Source: Anaerosomatales bacterium
GTDB taxonomy: Bacteria; Actinomycetota; Coriobacteriia; Anaerosomatales; SLCP01
NCBI GenBank assembly: GCA_029210645.1
Contig: JARGFT010000003.1
Span: 45,026-109,025 of the forward strand
Length of the DNA stretch: 64,000 nt
Reading direction: 5' to 3'
This document shows, piece by piece, positions 18,463-32,466 of the stretch (its first letter is position 1; each line of letters starts with the position of its first letter). A program made the position numbers and the translations under genes. The notes under the pieces are model-generated. The model did no database searches. It worked only from the letters and a program-made list of their open reading frames with translations, and was not told the DNA's origin.

Positions 18463-19573
18463 TTGGAGGGTCTTCGGGTCTCATCGGTTTCACTGAGCCG
18501 CTTCCGGAATCACCGAGAGTGGAGCTCGGAACTTGATCCGGGTCTCACGGTGTTGGTCGGAAGGAACGCGGCGGGCAAGACGAACATACTCGAGGCGATC
18601 ATGGTGACCGCAACGGGTACGTCGTTTCGCTCCTTTGTCTGGGAAGACCTCGTCATGAGGGGTGAGCAGGAAGTGCGGGTGTCGATCATGTCCTCGCGTG
18701 GTGGAACACCCACAGAGATCGATCTACGCATCACGGACCAGGGCGTTCGCGAACACTCGGTGAACGGTACAAGGAAGCGAAAGATGGCCGAGATCGTCGG
18801 ACGGATTCCACTTGTCTCGTTCGTTCCCGAGGACCTCTCTATGTCCAAGGGTTCGTCCGAGAAGAGAAGAGCCCCGCTGGATGCCCTCGGCGACCGGCTC
18901 TCATCGGCGTACTCCGCGCTCAGGGTGGAGTACGCCCGGCTCGTCCGGCAGCGCAATGCTCTGTTGAGGCAGAGAGCGGCCGTTCGGGACCTCGAGCCGT
19001 GGGACGACATGCTCGCCTCGGTGGGATCTTCACTGACGATGCATCGCCTCCGGCTCTTGGCTCGGATGAAGGCGCCGGCTATCGCCGCCTACGAGCGGGT
19101 GAGCGGAGGGGAGACGCTCGGTGTCGGGTATCTTGCCTCGTGGATCGATGGTTCCGCGGCCGGCATCGACGAGATTGCAGGGATGAGCAGGGAGGAGATA
19201 GAGGATGCGATCGGGCAGTCGCTGCGAGGCGGCCTGGAGCGAGAACGGGATCGCGGAATGACCCTCTCGGGGCCCCACAGGGATGACGTGGTCTTGTCGA
19301 TAGGAGGGCATCCTGCGAGAGCCTACGCCTCCCAGGGGCAGCATCGCACCGTTGCTCTGGCCTGGAAGATGGCCGAGGTCGACGTGGTGCACGAGGTCAC
19401 CGGAGTGAGGCCGCTGCTCCTGCTCGACGACGTCATGTCCGAACTCGATTCGCGAAGGAGAGCCGAGCTCTCCTCTTACGTGCTCGAGGGGTCTCAGTCC
19501 ATCCTGACCACGACGAACCTGAGTTACTTCACCGACGACATGCTGGGCGCGGCCACCGTCGTGGAGCTCGGCC

Positions 19574-19581
<8 letters not shown>
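18463..19581 (+). CDS. recF: DNA replication and repair protein RecF
   Basis: This 372-residue SMC-like ATPase helps load RecA at gaps. Walker A GRNAAGKTNILEAI is at residues 33-40 onward, the ABC signature region is TLSGPHRDDV, and Walker B is PLLLLDDVMSELDSRRR. I use the TTG at 18463 (LEGLRVSSVSLSRFRNH), since no better start precedes the conserved FRNH; the ribosome site is weak, so translation may depend on coupling to dnaN. It overlaps the next gene. Confidence 0.94.
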
Positions 19582-22143
<2,562 letters not shown>

Positions 22144-22164
22144 GTGCGGTTGGGCAGGTGAGGT

Positions 22165-22641
22165 ATGGCGCATGGGCCACAGAGGCGAGAGCCGAGGAAG
22201 TTCGAGCCCCCGCCATGGGAGCGGGAGCAGTTCGAGCGGCTCGAGCGCGAACGGACGCGCGACGCCCCGCCACGGGAGCGAGATCCGGAGGAGCCGGTAG
22301 CGGACGCGTTGGCGCCGGCGGAGCCGGAGGCAGCTGGACCCGCCGCGGAACGGCAGGAAGCGCCCTCGGTGCCCGGAGTCGACGCGATGCTGCTGGCGCT
22401 GAAGGCCGAGGAGCCCTCGGCCGTGGAGGGCGCGTGGAGATTCGGCCTGGTCGCCGCCGCGTTGGTAGGGATGATCGGGTTGATGCTCGTGATCTGGGGC
22501 ATGGTGGCGCTCGCACGAAGTGCGGGGAGTGGACCGGCCGGGATCATGGGCGCGACGATCATGAGCGTGATGGGTGGCCTGTTCTTCGGGCTAGCGGTAT
22601 GGATGGGTGCGCGTAGCCTCAAACAGCGAGGAGTGCTCTAA
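22165..22641 (+). CDS. Small two-helix membrane protein between gyrB and gyrA, unknown function
   Basis: This 158-residue protein has a long charged and proline/alanine-rich N-terminal tail (about 1-90, beginning MAHGPQRREPRKFEPPPWE). Two membrane segments follow (about 94-117 and 126-148), ending in a short basic tail. Both termini would then face the same side, probably the cytoplasm. It sits 21 bp after gyrB and its stop touches the gyrA start, so it is co-transcribed with gyrase. Other actinobacteria have a membrane protein (DUF3566) after gyrA, but I see no shared motif. I do not recognise the family. Confidence 0.8.
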   Translation: MAHGPQRREPRKFEPPPWEREQFERLERERTRDAPPRERDPEEPVADALAPAEPEAAGPAAERQEAPSVPGVDAMLLALKAEEPSAVEGAWRFGLVAAALVGMIGLMLVIWGMVALARSAGSGPAGIMGATIMSVMGGLFFGLAVWMGARSLKQRGVL

Positions 22642-25236
<2,595 letters not shown>

Positions 25237-25247
25237 GGCGAGCTGAC

Positions 25248-25988
25248 ATGACCCCGACAGGACTCGGCGGTCGAGTCAGGGCGCTCCTCTTCGACCTCGA
25301 CGGCACGCTCATCGACACGGTAGCGCTCATCCTGAGCTCGTTTCGCTATGCAACGAACGAGGTGCTGGGCGCCCCGCTCCCCGACGAGGTGCTCATGCGC
25401 AACGTCGGGGTACCGCTCGCCATCCAGATGCGGGAGTTCGCTCCGGACCACGCCGACGAGCTGTTGCGCGTGTACCGCGAGCACAACTCGAAGATCCACG
25501 ACGACATGGTTGCGGAGTACCCCGGCACGCACGCCACACTCGAAGGGCTCGCCGCCCGCGGGTTCCCGATGGGGGTCGTTACCTCGAAGGGAACCCCTAT
25601 GGCGCGCCGCGGGTTGGACGCGTTCGATCTCGGCCGCTTCTTCGAGGTGGTCGTTACCTCGGATGACGTCGACGTCTACAAGCCCGAGCCCTACCCGCTG
25701 ATCTACGCCGCGGAACTCATGGGAGTCCGTGCTGAGGAGTGCCTCTACCTTGGCGACAGCCCGCACGACATGGCTGCGGCGATCGCCGCCGGAGCGGTCC
25801 CGGTGGCAGCGCTCTGGGGAGCATTCAGCGCCGAGTCCGTGCTCGAGCCGGGGCCTGATTTCGCCCTGAGATCGATCGTCGAACTGCCCGGGCTGCTCGA
25901 AGGTAGTGGCGACGAGCACCGGGTAGTTCATAGTGATGGCTACACCTCCGGCAGCAGGCGGTATCTGCCCGGATGGGAATCGATGTAA
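25248..25988 (+). CDS. HAD-family phosphatase (phosphoglycolate phosphatase/PpaX-like)
   Basis: This 246-residue cytoplasmic hydrolase has all four HAD motifs: the nucleophile in LLFDLDGTLIDT, VVTSKGTP, the lysine in VDVYKPEPYPL, and YLGDSPHDMAAAIAAGA. The alpha-helical cap after motif I is that of the phosphoglycolate phosphatase/pyrophosphatase PpaX subgroup. The actual substrate cannot be read from sequence. It starts 12 bp after gyrA and may be co-transcribed with it. The C-terminal 25 residues (HRVVHSDGYTSGSRRY) are a non-conserved extension. Confidence 0.88.
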   Translation: MTPTGLGGRVRALLFDLDGTLIDTVALILSSFRYATNEVLGAPLPDEVLMRNVGVPLAIQMREFAPDHADELLRVYREHNSKIHDDMVAEYPGTHATLEGLAARGFPMGVVTSKGTPMARRGLDAFDLGRFFEVVVTSDDVDVYKPEPYPLIYAAELMGVRAEECLYLGDSPHDMAAAIAAGAVPVAALWGAFSAESVLEPGPDFALRSIVELPGLLEGSGDEHRVVHSDGYTSGSRRYLPGWESM

Positions 25989-26024
25989 GGTGTGAGGAAT
26001 CCGGTCGACTCCGAGGAGGAGCCC

Positions 26025-27503
26025 GTGTCGTTGAGAGGCAAGATACTAGCGGCAGTCGGTGCGCTTGTGGTCGTCGGCGCGATCGCCGCCGCCGTGGTGG
26101 TCACGACAACCCGTCCGGCTGCAGACGTCGAGACCGTCAAGGCCGAGGTCCGGGACTTATCGGTCACCGTGACCGCGTCGGGCAGGGTGGAGTCGGGCGT
26201 GAGAGCCGATGTCTTCCCGCCCACGGCGGGGGTGCTCGCCGAGTTGCGCGTGACTGACGGTCAGCGGGTGACTGCCGGCACCGTGCTCGCTGTGCTCGAC
26301 ACCGGCCCGCTCGAGATCGCGGTCGCCCAGGCCGAGGCGGGACTTGCCCAGGCCGAGGCGGGACTTGCGTCCGTCGATGAACAGGCGCCGACAAGTGCTG
26401 ACGTCGCAGCAGCCCGGGCGGCGACCGACGCTGCGTGGGCGGCATACCGCTCTGCACAGGCTGGAGCCAACGCTGTCGGAAGCCAGGCGCCGTCCCAGTC
26501 CGATCTGGCCGCCGCCGCGGCAGCGACCGCTGCAGCGAAGGCCGCCTACGAGCAGGCGGCGGAAGCATACGACTCGCTGAAGGCTCTCCACGAGATGGTG
26601 CCGACGCCACCCGACCTGCCCAGTCTCGCGGCCGCCGAGGTGGCTCGCGATCAGGCATACGCGGCCTACCTGGGAGCTCAGTCGACCGAGCGACAGCTGC
26701 GATCGGTCGATCTCTCCGGCCAGCAGGCTGCAGCCGACGCCGGCGTCGATCAGGCATACGCCGCCTATCTCGGGGCAAAGGCGCAGCAGGAGAAGCTGGA
26801 AGACCTCGACCTCTCGTCCCAGCGTCGTGCAGCCCGTGCCGCGGTCGACCAAGCGCGCGAAGCACTCGCGCTGGCCAGCGAGAACCTCGCGGGCGCCGAG
26901 CTCGTTGCGCCGATCGACGGGGTCGTGCTCTTCAATGCCCTGGGCACTCCCTCCTCGGACGGCACGGTTCCCAAGGCAGCCGTCGACGCCGGAGTGGCGC
27001 CGCAAGCCGCACCGTTCACCATCGTCCAGCTCGAGGCGGCCCGCTTCACGGCCGAGGTGGACGAGGTGGATGTCGAGCTCGTCGAGGAAGGAATGAACGC
27101 AACGGTGCGCCTCGACGCCTTCGCCGATCGCTCGTTCGAGACGACCGTTACCGAGATCAGGCCAGCCGCGACACTCACCCCGACCGGCGGAACGGTCTTC
27201 CCGGTCTACCTGCGTCTGGCGGGCGGGGACGCCAACATCTTGCTTGGCATGAAGGGTGACGCCACGATCGAGGTCAGCCGCGTGCAGAACGTGACAACGG
27301 TTCCGGTCGAAGCGCTCTTCGATGAGGCCGGGGATACGTTCGTCTACGTTGTCGACGATGGGCGTCTCGCCCGTACGCCGGTGGAGGTAGGCACCTTCAC
27401 TGAGACTGCGGTCGAGATACGCTCCGGCATCTCTGATGGGACGGAGGTCGCCCTGTCGAGTGCGACCGAGTTCGAGGACGGCATGACCGTTCGCGTGCGA
27501 TAA
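26025..27503 (+). CDS. Periplasmic-adaptor (HlyD/MacA)-type subunit of an ABC export system
   Basis: This 492-residue protein has an N-terminal membrane anchor (about residues 4-25) and lipoyl/barrel segments (VTASGRVESGVRADVFPPTAG, LELVAPIDGVVLFN-like) flanking a long alanine-rich helical hairpin. The hairpin contains repeats: QAEAGLAQAEAGL, and two copies of DQAYAAYLGA about 40 residues apart. The GTG at 26025 (VSLRGKILAAVG) follows GAGGAGGAG; an earlier GTG lacks a site. It is followed by the ATPase and permease of a MacB-type transporter. In monoderm bacteria such adaptors act without an outer-membrane channel. The cargo is unknown. Confidence 0.9.
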   Translation: MSLRGKILAAVGALVVVGAIAAAVVVTTTRPAADVETVKAEVRDLSVTVTASGRVESGVRADVFPPTAGVLAELRVTDGQRVTAGTVLAVLDTGPLEIAVAQAEAGLAQAEAGLASVDEQAPTSADVAAARAATDAAWAAYRSAQAGANAVGSQAPSQSDLAAAAAATAAAKAAYEQAAEAYDSLKALHEMVPTPPDLPSLAAAEVARDQAYAAYLGAQSTERQLRSVDLSGQQAAADAGVDQAYAAYLGAKAQQEKLEDLDLSSQRRAARAAVDQAREALALASENLAGAELVAPIDGVVLFNALGTPSSDGTVPKAAVDAGVAPQAAPFTIVQLEAARFTAEVDEVDVELVEEGMNATVRLDAFADRSFETTVTEIRPAATLTPTGGTVFPVYLRLAGGDANILLGMKGDATIEVSRVQNVTTVPVEALFDEAGDTFVYVVDDGRLARTPVEVGTFTETAVEIRSGISDGTEVALSSATEFEDGMTVRVR

Positions 27504-27505
27504 CG

Positions 27506-28300
27506 ATGGAAGACCTCGTACGTGCGGGCGCCACCAACGAGCCCTGTGATGATGCCCGGGTAGTTCTCGAGGCGCGTGGAGTTTCCAAGACCTACCATCT
27601 CGGTGAGGTTGACGTGCATGCGTTGCGCGGGGTCGACCTGTCGATCTGTGACGGCAGGATGCTCTCGCTCATGGGCCCGAGCGGCTCGGGTAAGTCCACA
27701 CTCATGCACATCATAGGGCTGCTCGATCGGCCCTCCGAAGGAAGCGTCATCGTCGAGGGCGAAGAGGTCTCACGGATGGCGCCCAACGAGCTCGCCGCCG
27801 TGCGCAACCGCCGCATCGGCTTTGTCTTCCAATCGTTCAACCTGCTTGCGCGCACCTCGGCGCTTGCGAACGTCGAGCTCCCGCTCGTCTACGCCGGCGT
27901 CTCCGGCAACGAACGCTCCCGCCGCGCACGCGAGGCCCTCGAACGCGTCGGCCTCGGCGACCGGATGGGCCATCTGCCCAACCAGCTGTCGGGTGGCCAG
28001 CAGCAGCGCGTGGCCATCGCCCGTGCCCTGGTGACCGAGCCGTCGATCGTGCTTGCCGACGAGCCCACCGGCAACCTTGACTCGGTCTCCGGTGTCGACG
28101 TGATGACGATCTTGCAGGAGCTCAACGCCCACGGCATCACGGTGGTGCTGGTGACCCACGATGACACCGTCGCCCGCCATGCCGAGCGCATCGTGCGCTT
28201 GCGCGACGGGATGGTCGTGAGCGACGAGGCGGTTGCCGATCGCATCCGGGCATCCGAGCGCCGCGATGCCGTCGTCGAGGAGGCAGGTGGCGAAGGGTGA
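27506..28300 (+). CDS. MacB/LolD-type ABC transporter ATPase
   Basis: This 264-residue ATPase has Walker A GPSGSGKSTLMH (near residue 54), Q-loop FVFQSFNLL, signature LSGGQQQRVAIARAL, Walker B IVLADEPTGNLD and the switch histidine in LVTHD. It belongs to the subfamily that powers mechanotransmission-type exporters. It starts two bases after the adaptor and overlaps the permease by four, so the three form one export unit. Confidence 0.95.
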   Translation: MEDLVRAGATNEPCDDARVVLEARGVSKTYHLGEVDVHALRGVDLSICDGRMLSLMGPSGSGKSTLMHIIGLLDRPSEGSVIVEGEEVSRMAPNELAAVRNRRIGFVFQSFNLLARTSALANVELPLVYAGVSGNERSRRAREALERVGLGDRMGHLPNQLSGGQQQRVAIARALVTEPSIVLADEPTGNLDSVSGVDVMTILQELNAHGITVVLVTHDDTVARHAERIVRLRDGMVVSDEAVADRIRASERRDAVVEEAGGEG

Positions 28301-29490
28301 ACCTCCTCGAGAGCATGCGCATCGCGCTGCGCGCCCTGAACGCCAACAAGGTCCGCAGTGCGCTCACCATGCTGGGCGTGATCATCGGAGTGGCTGCTGT
28401 CATCCTGTTGGTGGCTATCGGAACCGGCGTGCAGGACGAGATCACGGGTTCGATCGAAGGGCTCGGCTCGAACCTCATCTTCGTTTTCGCCGGCAACTTC
28501 GAGGAAGGCCCGGGCGGAGGAGGTCCGGGGGGCATCTCAACCAGGCAGTTCACGATCGAAGATGCCGACCTCCTCCAGCGTCGACTGGGACCGGAGCATG
28601 CGGTCGTACCGGTCATCCAGGGTCCGCTCTCGCTTCGAGTGGGCAACCGCACGATGCGCACCACCGTGGCGGCAGGCAATGAGAACGCCGGGGAGGTCTT
28701 CGGTGGCGACTATCTGGGAGGTCGGGGATACCGTCGCAGCGAGGTGTCGGCAAGCGCGCGGGTGATCGTACTCGGCGCGACCGTGCGCGACAGGCTCTTC
28801 CCGAACACCGACCCGGTAGGCGAGGCGATCAGCGTGAACGGGCAGCGCTTCACCGTCATCGGGCACGTGGCGGCGCAAGGCGGCTCGCTCACCGGCGACC
28901 AGGACAACCAGGTCTACATGCCGATCACGGTCGCTCAACGTCTCATCGGGACTACAGACGTCGGGCTCATCGCCGTGAAGGCCGCCGATGCCGAGGACGT
29001 CGAGAGCTTGCAGCGGCGCATCCGCCAGGTGCTGCGCCCGCGCTTCGGTGACGAGTTCAGCGTCTTCTCCCAGGACCAGACGCTCGGCATTTTCCAGCAG
29101 ATCCTCGGCACGCTCACCTTCATGCTCGCCGGCATCGCCGGCATCTCGCTGCTGGTGGGCGGCATCGGGATCATGAACATCATGCTGGTGAGCGTGAGCG
29201 AACGGACCCGGGAGATCGGCATCCGCAAAGCCGTGGGCGCGCGCACCTACGACATCATGAGCCAGTTCGTGATCGAGGCAGTGACGCTCTCGGTCGCGGG
29301 GGGAGTCGTGGGTATCGCCATCGGTGCGCTCGGGGCGCGCGTGCTCACCCAGTGGGTCCCGACCGAGGTGACGGCGTGGGCAGTGGCTCTCGCGTTCACG
29401 TTCTCGGCCGGAGTGGGCATCTTCTTCGGCGTGTATCCGGCGTACAAAGCTTCGAGGCTCGACCCGATCGAGGCACTGCGGTACGAGTAG
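28297..29490 (+). CDS. MacB-type ABC permease
   Basis: This 397-residue permease has one membrane helix near residue 25 (VRSALTMLGVIIGVAAVILL in full span), a large extracytoplasmic domain (about 50-270) and three C-terminal membrane helices, the MacB topology. The motifs SERTREIGIRKAVGAR and YPAYKASRLDPIEALRYE are diagnostic. A Gly-rich loop (EEGPGGGGPGG) in the outer domain is unusual but small. It starts with GTG inside the ATPase stop. Likely exported cargo: peptide, lipid or antibiotic, not determinable. Confidence 0.95.
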   Translation: MNLLESMRIALRALNANKVRSALTMLGVIIGVAAVILLVAIGTGVQDEITGSIEGLGSNLIFVFAGNFEEGPGGGGPGGISTRQFTIEDADLLQRRLGPEHAVVPVIQGPLSLRVGNRTMRTTVAAGNENAGEVFGGDYLGGRGYRRSEVSASARVIVLGATVRDRLFPNTDPVGEAISVNGQRFTVIGHVAAQGGSLTGDQDNQVYMPITVAQRLIGTTDVGLIAVKAADAEDVESLQRRIRQVLRPRFGDEFSVFSQDQTLGIFQQILGTLTFMLAGIAGISLLVGGIGIMNIMLVSVSERTREIGIRKAVGARTYDIMSQFVIEAVTLSVAGGVVGIAIGALGARVLTQWVPTEVTAWAVALAFTFSAGVGIFFGVYPAYKASRLDPIEALRYE

Positions 29491-29503
29491 CGGCGCGCGC
29501 GGA

Positions 29504-29998
29504 CTAGCCCTGGAAGTCCTCGGGGTCCACACCTTCGAGGAACTCCCGGAACTGCTCGACCTGCGTCTCCTCGTCCTCCTCGGTCACCTCTACCACGGCG
29601 GCTTCGTCGAGCACCTGCTCAGAGATGAAGATCGGCGCTCCTGTGCGCACGGCGAGCGCGATGGAGTCGCTCGGCCGGGCATCGACCTGAAGGCTCATGT
29701 CACCGGGACCCGAAAGCACGATGAGCGCGTAGAACGTCCCGCTCTCGATCCGCGTGATCTCGACACGCTCGACCTCGGCACCGAGTGCTTTGATGGCGTC
29801 CTTGAGCAGGTCGTGCGTCATCGGGCGTGGGGGAGCGATGTCCTGCAACGCGAGAAGGATGGCTGTCGCCTCGTTCTGTCCGATCCAGATCGGCAGCAGG
29901 CGGCCTCCGGTGTCGTCTCCCTCGAGGGGACGCAGGATGATGACCGGCTGATTGCTTGCCGAGTCGACACTGAGACTTGCGATCCCCACGGGTATCAC
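29504..29998 (-). CDS. DUF151 bifunctional-nuclease-family protein
   Basis: This 164-residue soluble protein matches the DUF151 family: QPVIILRPLEGDDTGGRLLPIWIGQNEATAI, RPMTHDLLKDAIKALGA (first listing trimmed in practice), FYALIVL and RPSDSIALAVRTGAPIFI. Plant and Thermotoga relatives have been reported with nuclease activity; the bacterial role is unclear. The acidic C-terminal tail (TEEDEETQ) is usual. GTG 29998 follows AAGGGGGG by eight bases; a GTG nine bases earlier overlaps that site. It converges with the MacB permease. Confidence 0.88.
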   Translation of the reverse strand: MIPVGIASLSVDSASNQPVIILRPLEGDDTGGRLLPIWIGQNEATAILLALQDIAPPRPMTHDLLKDAIKALGAEVERVEITRIESGTFYALIVLSGPGDMSLQVDARPSDSIALAVRTGAPIFISEQVLDEAAVVEVTEEDEETQVEQFREFLEGVDPEDFQG

Positions 29999-30094
29999 GG
30001 CCCGCACCCCCCTTCATGCTCCTACGCTGTACGTTCCACTATCATACGTGAAGGTATCCGCCATCGCGGGGGCGGCGAGGCCAGGGGAGACCCG

Positions 30095-30400
30095 ATGATG
30101 GAGATCGAGGTCCGCACGCAGCGGCGCGAACAGCTTGTCGACGTCACGGCGCAGGTAGCCGGAGCGCTTGCTGCGTCGGGTGTGGCCGAGGGGATCGCGC
30201 ACATCTGGTGCCCGCACACCACCGCGGGGATCACCGTGAACGAGGCCCCCGACCCATCGGTTGCCGAAGACATCGTCGAGGGACTCGGCCGACTGGTGCC
30301 GCGGGATGCCGCATGGCGCCACGCGGAAGGCAACTCCGATGCGCACCTGAAAGCGTCGCTGGTCGGGGCATCGGCGAGCGTTCCGGTCTCGGGGCTCTAA
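30095..30400 (+). CDS. YjbQ/UPF0047 family protein, C-terminally shortened
   Basis: This 101-residue protein matches YjbQ, reported to have weak thiamine-phosphate synthase activity. The conserved histidine motifs CPHTTAGITVNE and GNSDAHLKASLVGASASVPV are intact. Family members are usually about 130-140 residues and continue into a G-x-L-x-LG-x-WQ...DGPR segment; here a TAA follows VPVSGL and no other frame restores it. The lost end lies just before a tRNA-Ile gene. It may be a remnant or a short functional form. ATG 30095 or 30098 follows GGGGAG. Confidence 0.75.
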   Translation: MMEIEVRTQRREQLVDVTAQVAGALAASGVAEGIAHIWCPHTTAGITVNEAPDPSVAEDIVEGLGRLVPRDAAWRHAEGNSDAHLKASLVGASASVPVSGL

Positions 30401-30428
30401 GCGTTGGCGCTCCTGAGCAGGGAGATGC

Positions 30429-30458
30429 TTGACGCTCCCGCGAGCGTTGGGCTATGGT
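30429..30458 (+). promoter_or_regulatory. Promoter of tRNA-Ile
   Basis: TTGACG (30429-30434) and TATGGT (30453-30458) are separated by 18 bp. The spacer holds a small hairpin-like repeat ACGCTC/GAGCGT. Transcription would begin about 20 bases before the tRNA. Confidence 0.7.
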
Positions 30459-30484
30459 ACGGAAGCGTTTCGCCCGATTGGGCG

Positions 30485-30561
30485 GGGCCCGTAGCTCAGT
30501 TGGTTAGAGCGCACGGCTGATAACCGTGAGGTCAGTGGTTCGAATCCACTCGGGCCCACCA
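30485..30561 (+). tRNA. tRNA-Ile (GAU anticodon)
   Basis: The acceptor stem GGGCCCG pairs with CGGGCCC, and the anticodon stem-loop is CACGG-CTGATAA-CCGTG with anticodon GAT. The T-loop GTTCGAATC is canonical and the 3' CCA is encoded (30559-30561). Confidence 0.98.
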
Positions 30562-30574
30562 TGAGACAACACGT

Positions 30575-30598
30575 CAGACGGGGTATCTGCCCCGTCTG
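30575..30598 (+). terminator. Terminator after tRNA-Ile
   Basis: CAGACGGGG (30575-30583) pairs with CCCCGTCTG (30590-30598) around a 6-nt loop and is followed by a T-containing tract (ATTGTGTT). It may also serve the converging DUF1295 gene. Confidence 0.88.
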
Positions 30599-30656
30599 AT
30601 TGTGTTATGCGGAACTCCTCCGCTCCCGGATGTGGTCATGGACGGGCAGGTCCGCG

Positions 30657-31537
30657 TCAGCCGCCCTTGCGCCCGATCCACGGCACCAGCACCGGCGTCC
30701 GCCGCTTGTAGTCCTCGTACTCCTCCTGCCCGCCCCACTTCTCCTCGGCCTTCCTCTCCAGAAGAGGGATGCCGCTCACGCGCGTGAGCGGCAGGTAGAC
30801 GAAGACCGGCGATACCAGCGTCGCGAGTTGCCAGCCGCGAAGAACGGGGAGCGCGATGAGCGCCACGCCGGTCCAGAGCACGATCTCGCCGAAGTAGTTG
30901 GGGTGGCGCGACAGCGCCCACAGGCCCGAGCTGATGAATGCACCTTCGTTTGCAGGTTGGGCCCGGAAGCGGCTCTTCTGGTAGTCCGCTACCACTTCGA
31001 TCGAGAATCCCGCTGTCCACGCTGCCAGCCCCACGAGCATGAGGGTGTCGACCCCGGCACGCGTCTGTGAGGTGACGGCGGCAAGCGCCGCTGCGAGCGT
31101 CAGGCTCACCCACAGCCCCTGCAGCGTCCACGTCATAAGGAATCGGGCGAAGGAGCGCTTGAGCTCGTCGAAGCGGCTGTCTTTGCCGGATCGCAGGACG
31201 CGTCGGAACAAGAAGGTACCCAGTCGCCCTGCCCATACGAGCACGAGCACCAGCAGCAGCATGGAGCGCGCGTCGGCGTACGCGCTCGACGCGACAGCGA
31301 ACACCATGACCGAGATGTACGTGAGGCTGCCGGTCAGGTCGTAGTAGCGCTCGGTGCGCATCACGTAGGAGGGGATGAAGACCACCCACTGCACGAGGAA
31401 GGCGAGCACCACCCCGAGTGCGAACACCGGAACCCCGCCCAGGGTGGAGCCCCCTGCGAACCAGCCCACGCGATCGCGCCGGCAAGCAGGAGCGCGGCGG
31501 CCGAGGCTCCGAGCGCCGCACCCTGCTTGCCGGCCAT
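30657..31537 (-). pseudogene. DUF1295 integral membrane protein (steroid-5-alpha-reductase-like), frameshifted near the start
   Basis: The body (from GGVPVFALGVVLAFLVQW to the C-terminus ending WIGRKGG) is a DUF1295 protein with about seven membrane helices and the family motif SSGLWALSRHPNYFGEI. Its natural N-terminus, MAGKQGAALGASAAALLL...AWAGSQG, is present upstream but in a different frame. One extra base in the C5 run at 30-strand positions 31450-31454 (G5 on the coding strand) joins the two frames exactly at AWAGSQG/GSTLGGVPVF. It is therefore a one-base frameshift: a sequencing error, a recent mutation or slippage. The role in this cluster is probably lipid modification. Confidence 0.8.
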
Positions 31538-31560
31538 TACCTGTCCTGCCGCGTCCGCAC

Positions 31561-32328
31561 CTACGCCGACGTCCACCCGGCGTCGGTCGCCAGCACGGCA
31601 CCGTTGATGCCCTTCGCCTCGCCGGAAGCGAGGAAGAGCGCGACGTGCGCGATGTCCTCGGGCTTGAGCTGCCACGGGATCATCCCGTACCACTTCTGCA
31701 GGCGCTCGCTGGCCTTCGGATCCATCTTCGTGGGGTCGATACTCTGCATGATGTTGGTCTCGACCGCTCCGATCGCGATCAGATTGCACCGGATACCATC
31801 GTGCGCGTAGATGTAGGCGGTGCTCCGGGTGAGGCCCTTGAGTGCATGCTTCGAAACGGTGTAGGCGGCACCCGCGGCCGCGCCTCCCTGTCCGGCGACC
31901 GAGCCGCTGTTGACGATGGACCCGCCGCCGCCCTTGATCATCTCCGGCACGGCCGCGCGTGTCAGGCACATCGGGCCGTACACGTTGATGCCCATGACCC
32001 TGTTCCACATCTCGTCTTCGAGTTCGGCAACGCCCTGGTTGAGGTCCATCACGCCTGCGTTGTTGCAGAGAACATCGAGCCGGCCGAAGGTGTCCACGGC
32101 GCTCTTCACTATGCGCTCGCAGTCCTCACGCTTCGAGACGTCGCCCTGCACCCCGACCACATCGCGACCCGCGTCGCGAAGCTCAGCGACTATGCCGTCG
32201 AGCGACTCCTGATTCCAGTCGGCTGCGACAATCTTCGCGCCCTGCGTTGAGAAGATCTGTGCCATCGATCGGCCCATACCTGAGCCTGCGCCGGTGATGA
32301 TTGCAACCTTACCCTCGAGCATCAACAT
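31561..32328 (-). CDS. Short-chain dehydrogenase/reductase (classical SDR)
   Basis: This 255-residue oxidoreductase has the cofactor motif TGAGSGMGRS (residues about 12-21), an acidic residue after beta-2 (AADW), NNAG, and the catalytic Ser/Tyr/Lys in NSGSVAGQ and YTVSKHALKG. The acid suggests NAD(H) rather than NADP(H). The substrate is unknown; a fatty or sterol-like lipid would fit the cluster. ATG 32328 follows AGAGGGAGAG; a longer upstream reading is not supported. Confidence 0.92.
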   Translation of the reverse strand: MLMLEGKVAIITGAGSGMGRSMAQIFSTQGAKIVAADWNQESLDGIVAELRDAGRDVVGVQGDVSKREDCERIVKSAVDTFGRLDVLCNNAGVMDLNQGVAELEDEMWNRVMGINVYGPMCLTRAAVPEMIKGGGGSIVNSGSVAGQGGAAAGAAYTVSKHALKGLTRSTAYIYAHDGIRCNLIAIGAVETNIMQSIDPTKMDPKASERLQKWYGMIPWQLKPEDIAHVALFLASGEAKGINGAVLATDAGWTSA

Positions 32329-32466
32329 GTCTCTCTCCCTCTTCCCGTGCTCGTCGAACATGCCGGTGTTCTTCCGTTCCAGAACCACAGTCCGAATCCT
32401 CCCGGCTGTCGGTTCAGAATGTACCCTCGCGAACCAGCGTGCGAACGCCTGCTGTGCCCTGCGCGT

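Noticed and set aside
30574..31521. An alternative minus-strand frame over the DUF1295 region.
   Set aside because: The DUF1295 frame has family motifs and membrane helices; the other frame is arginine-rich shadow sequence.
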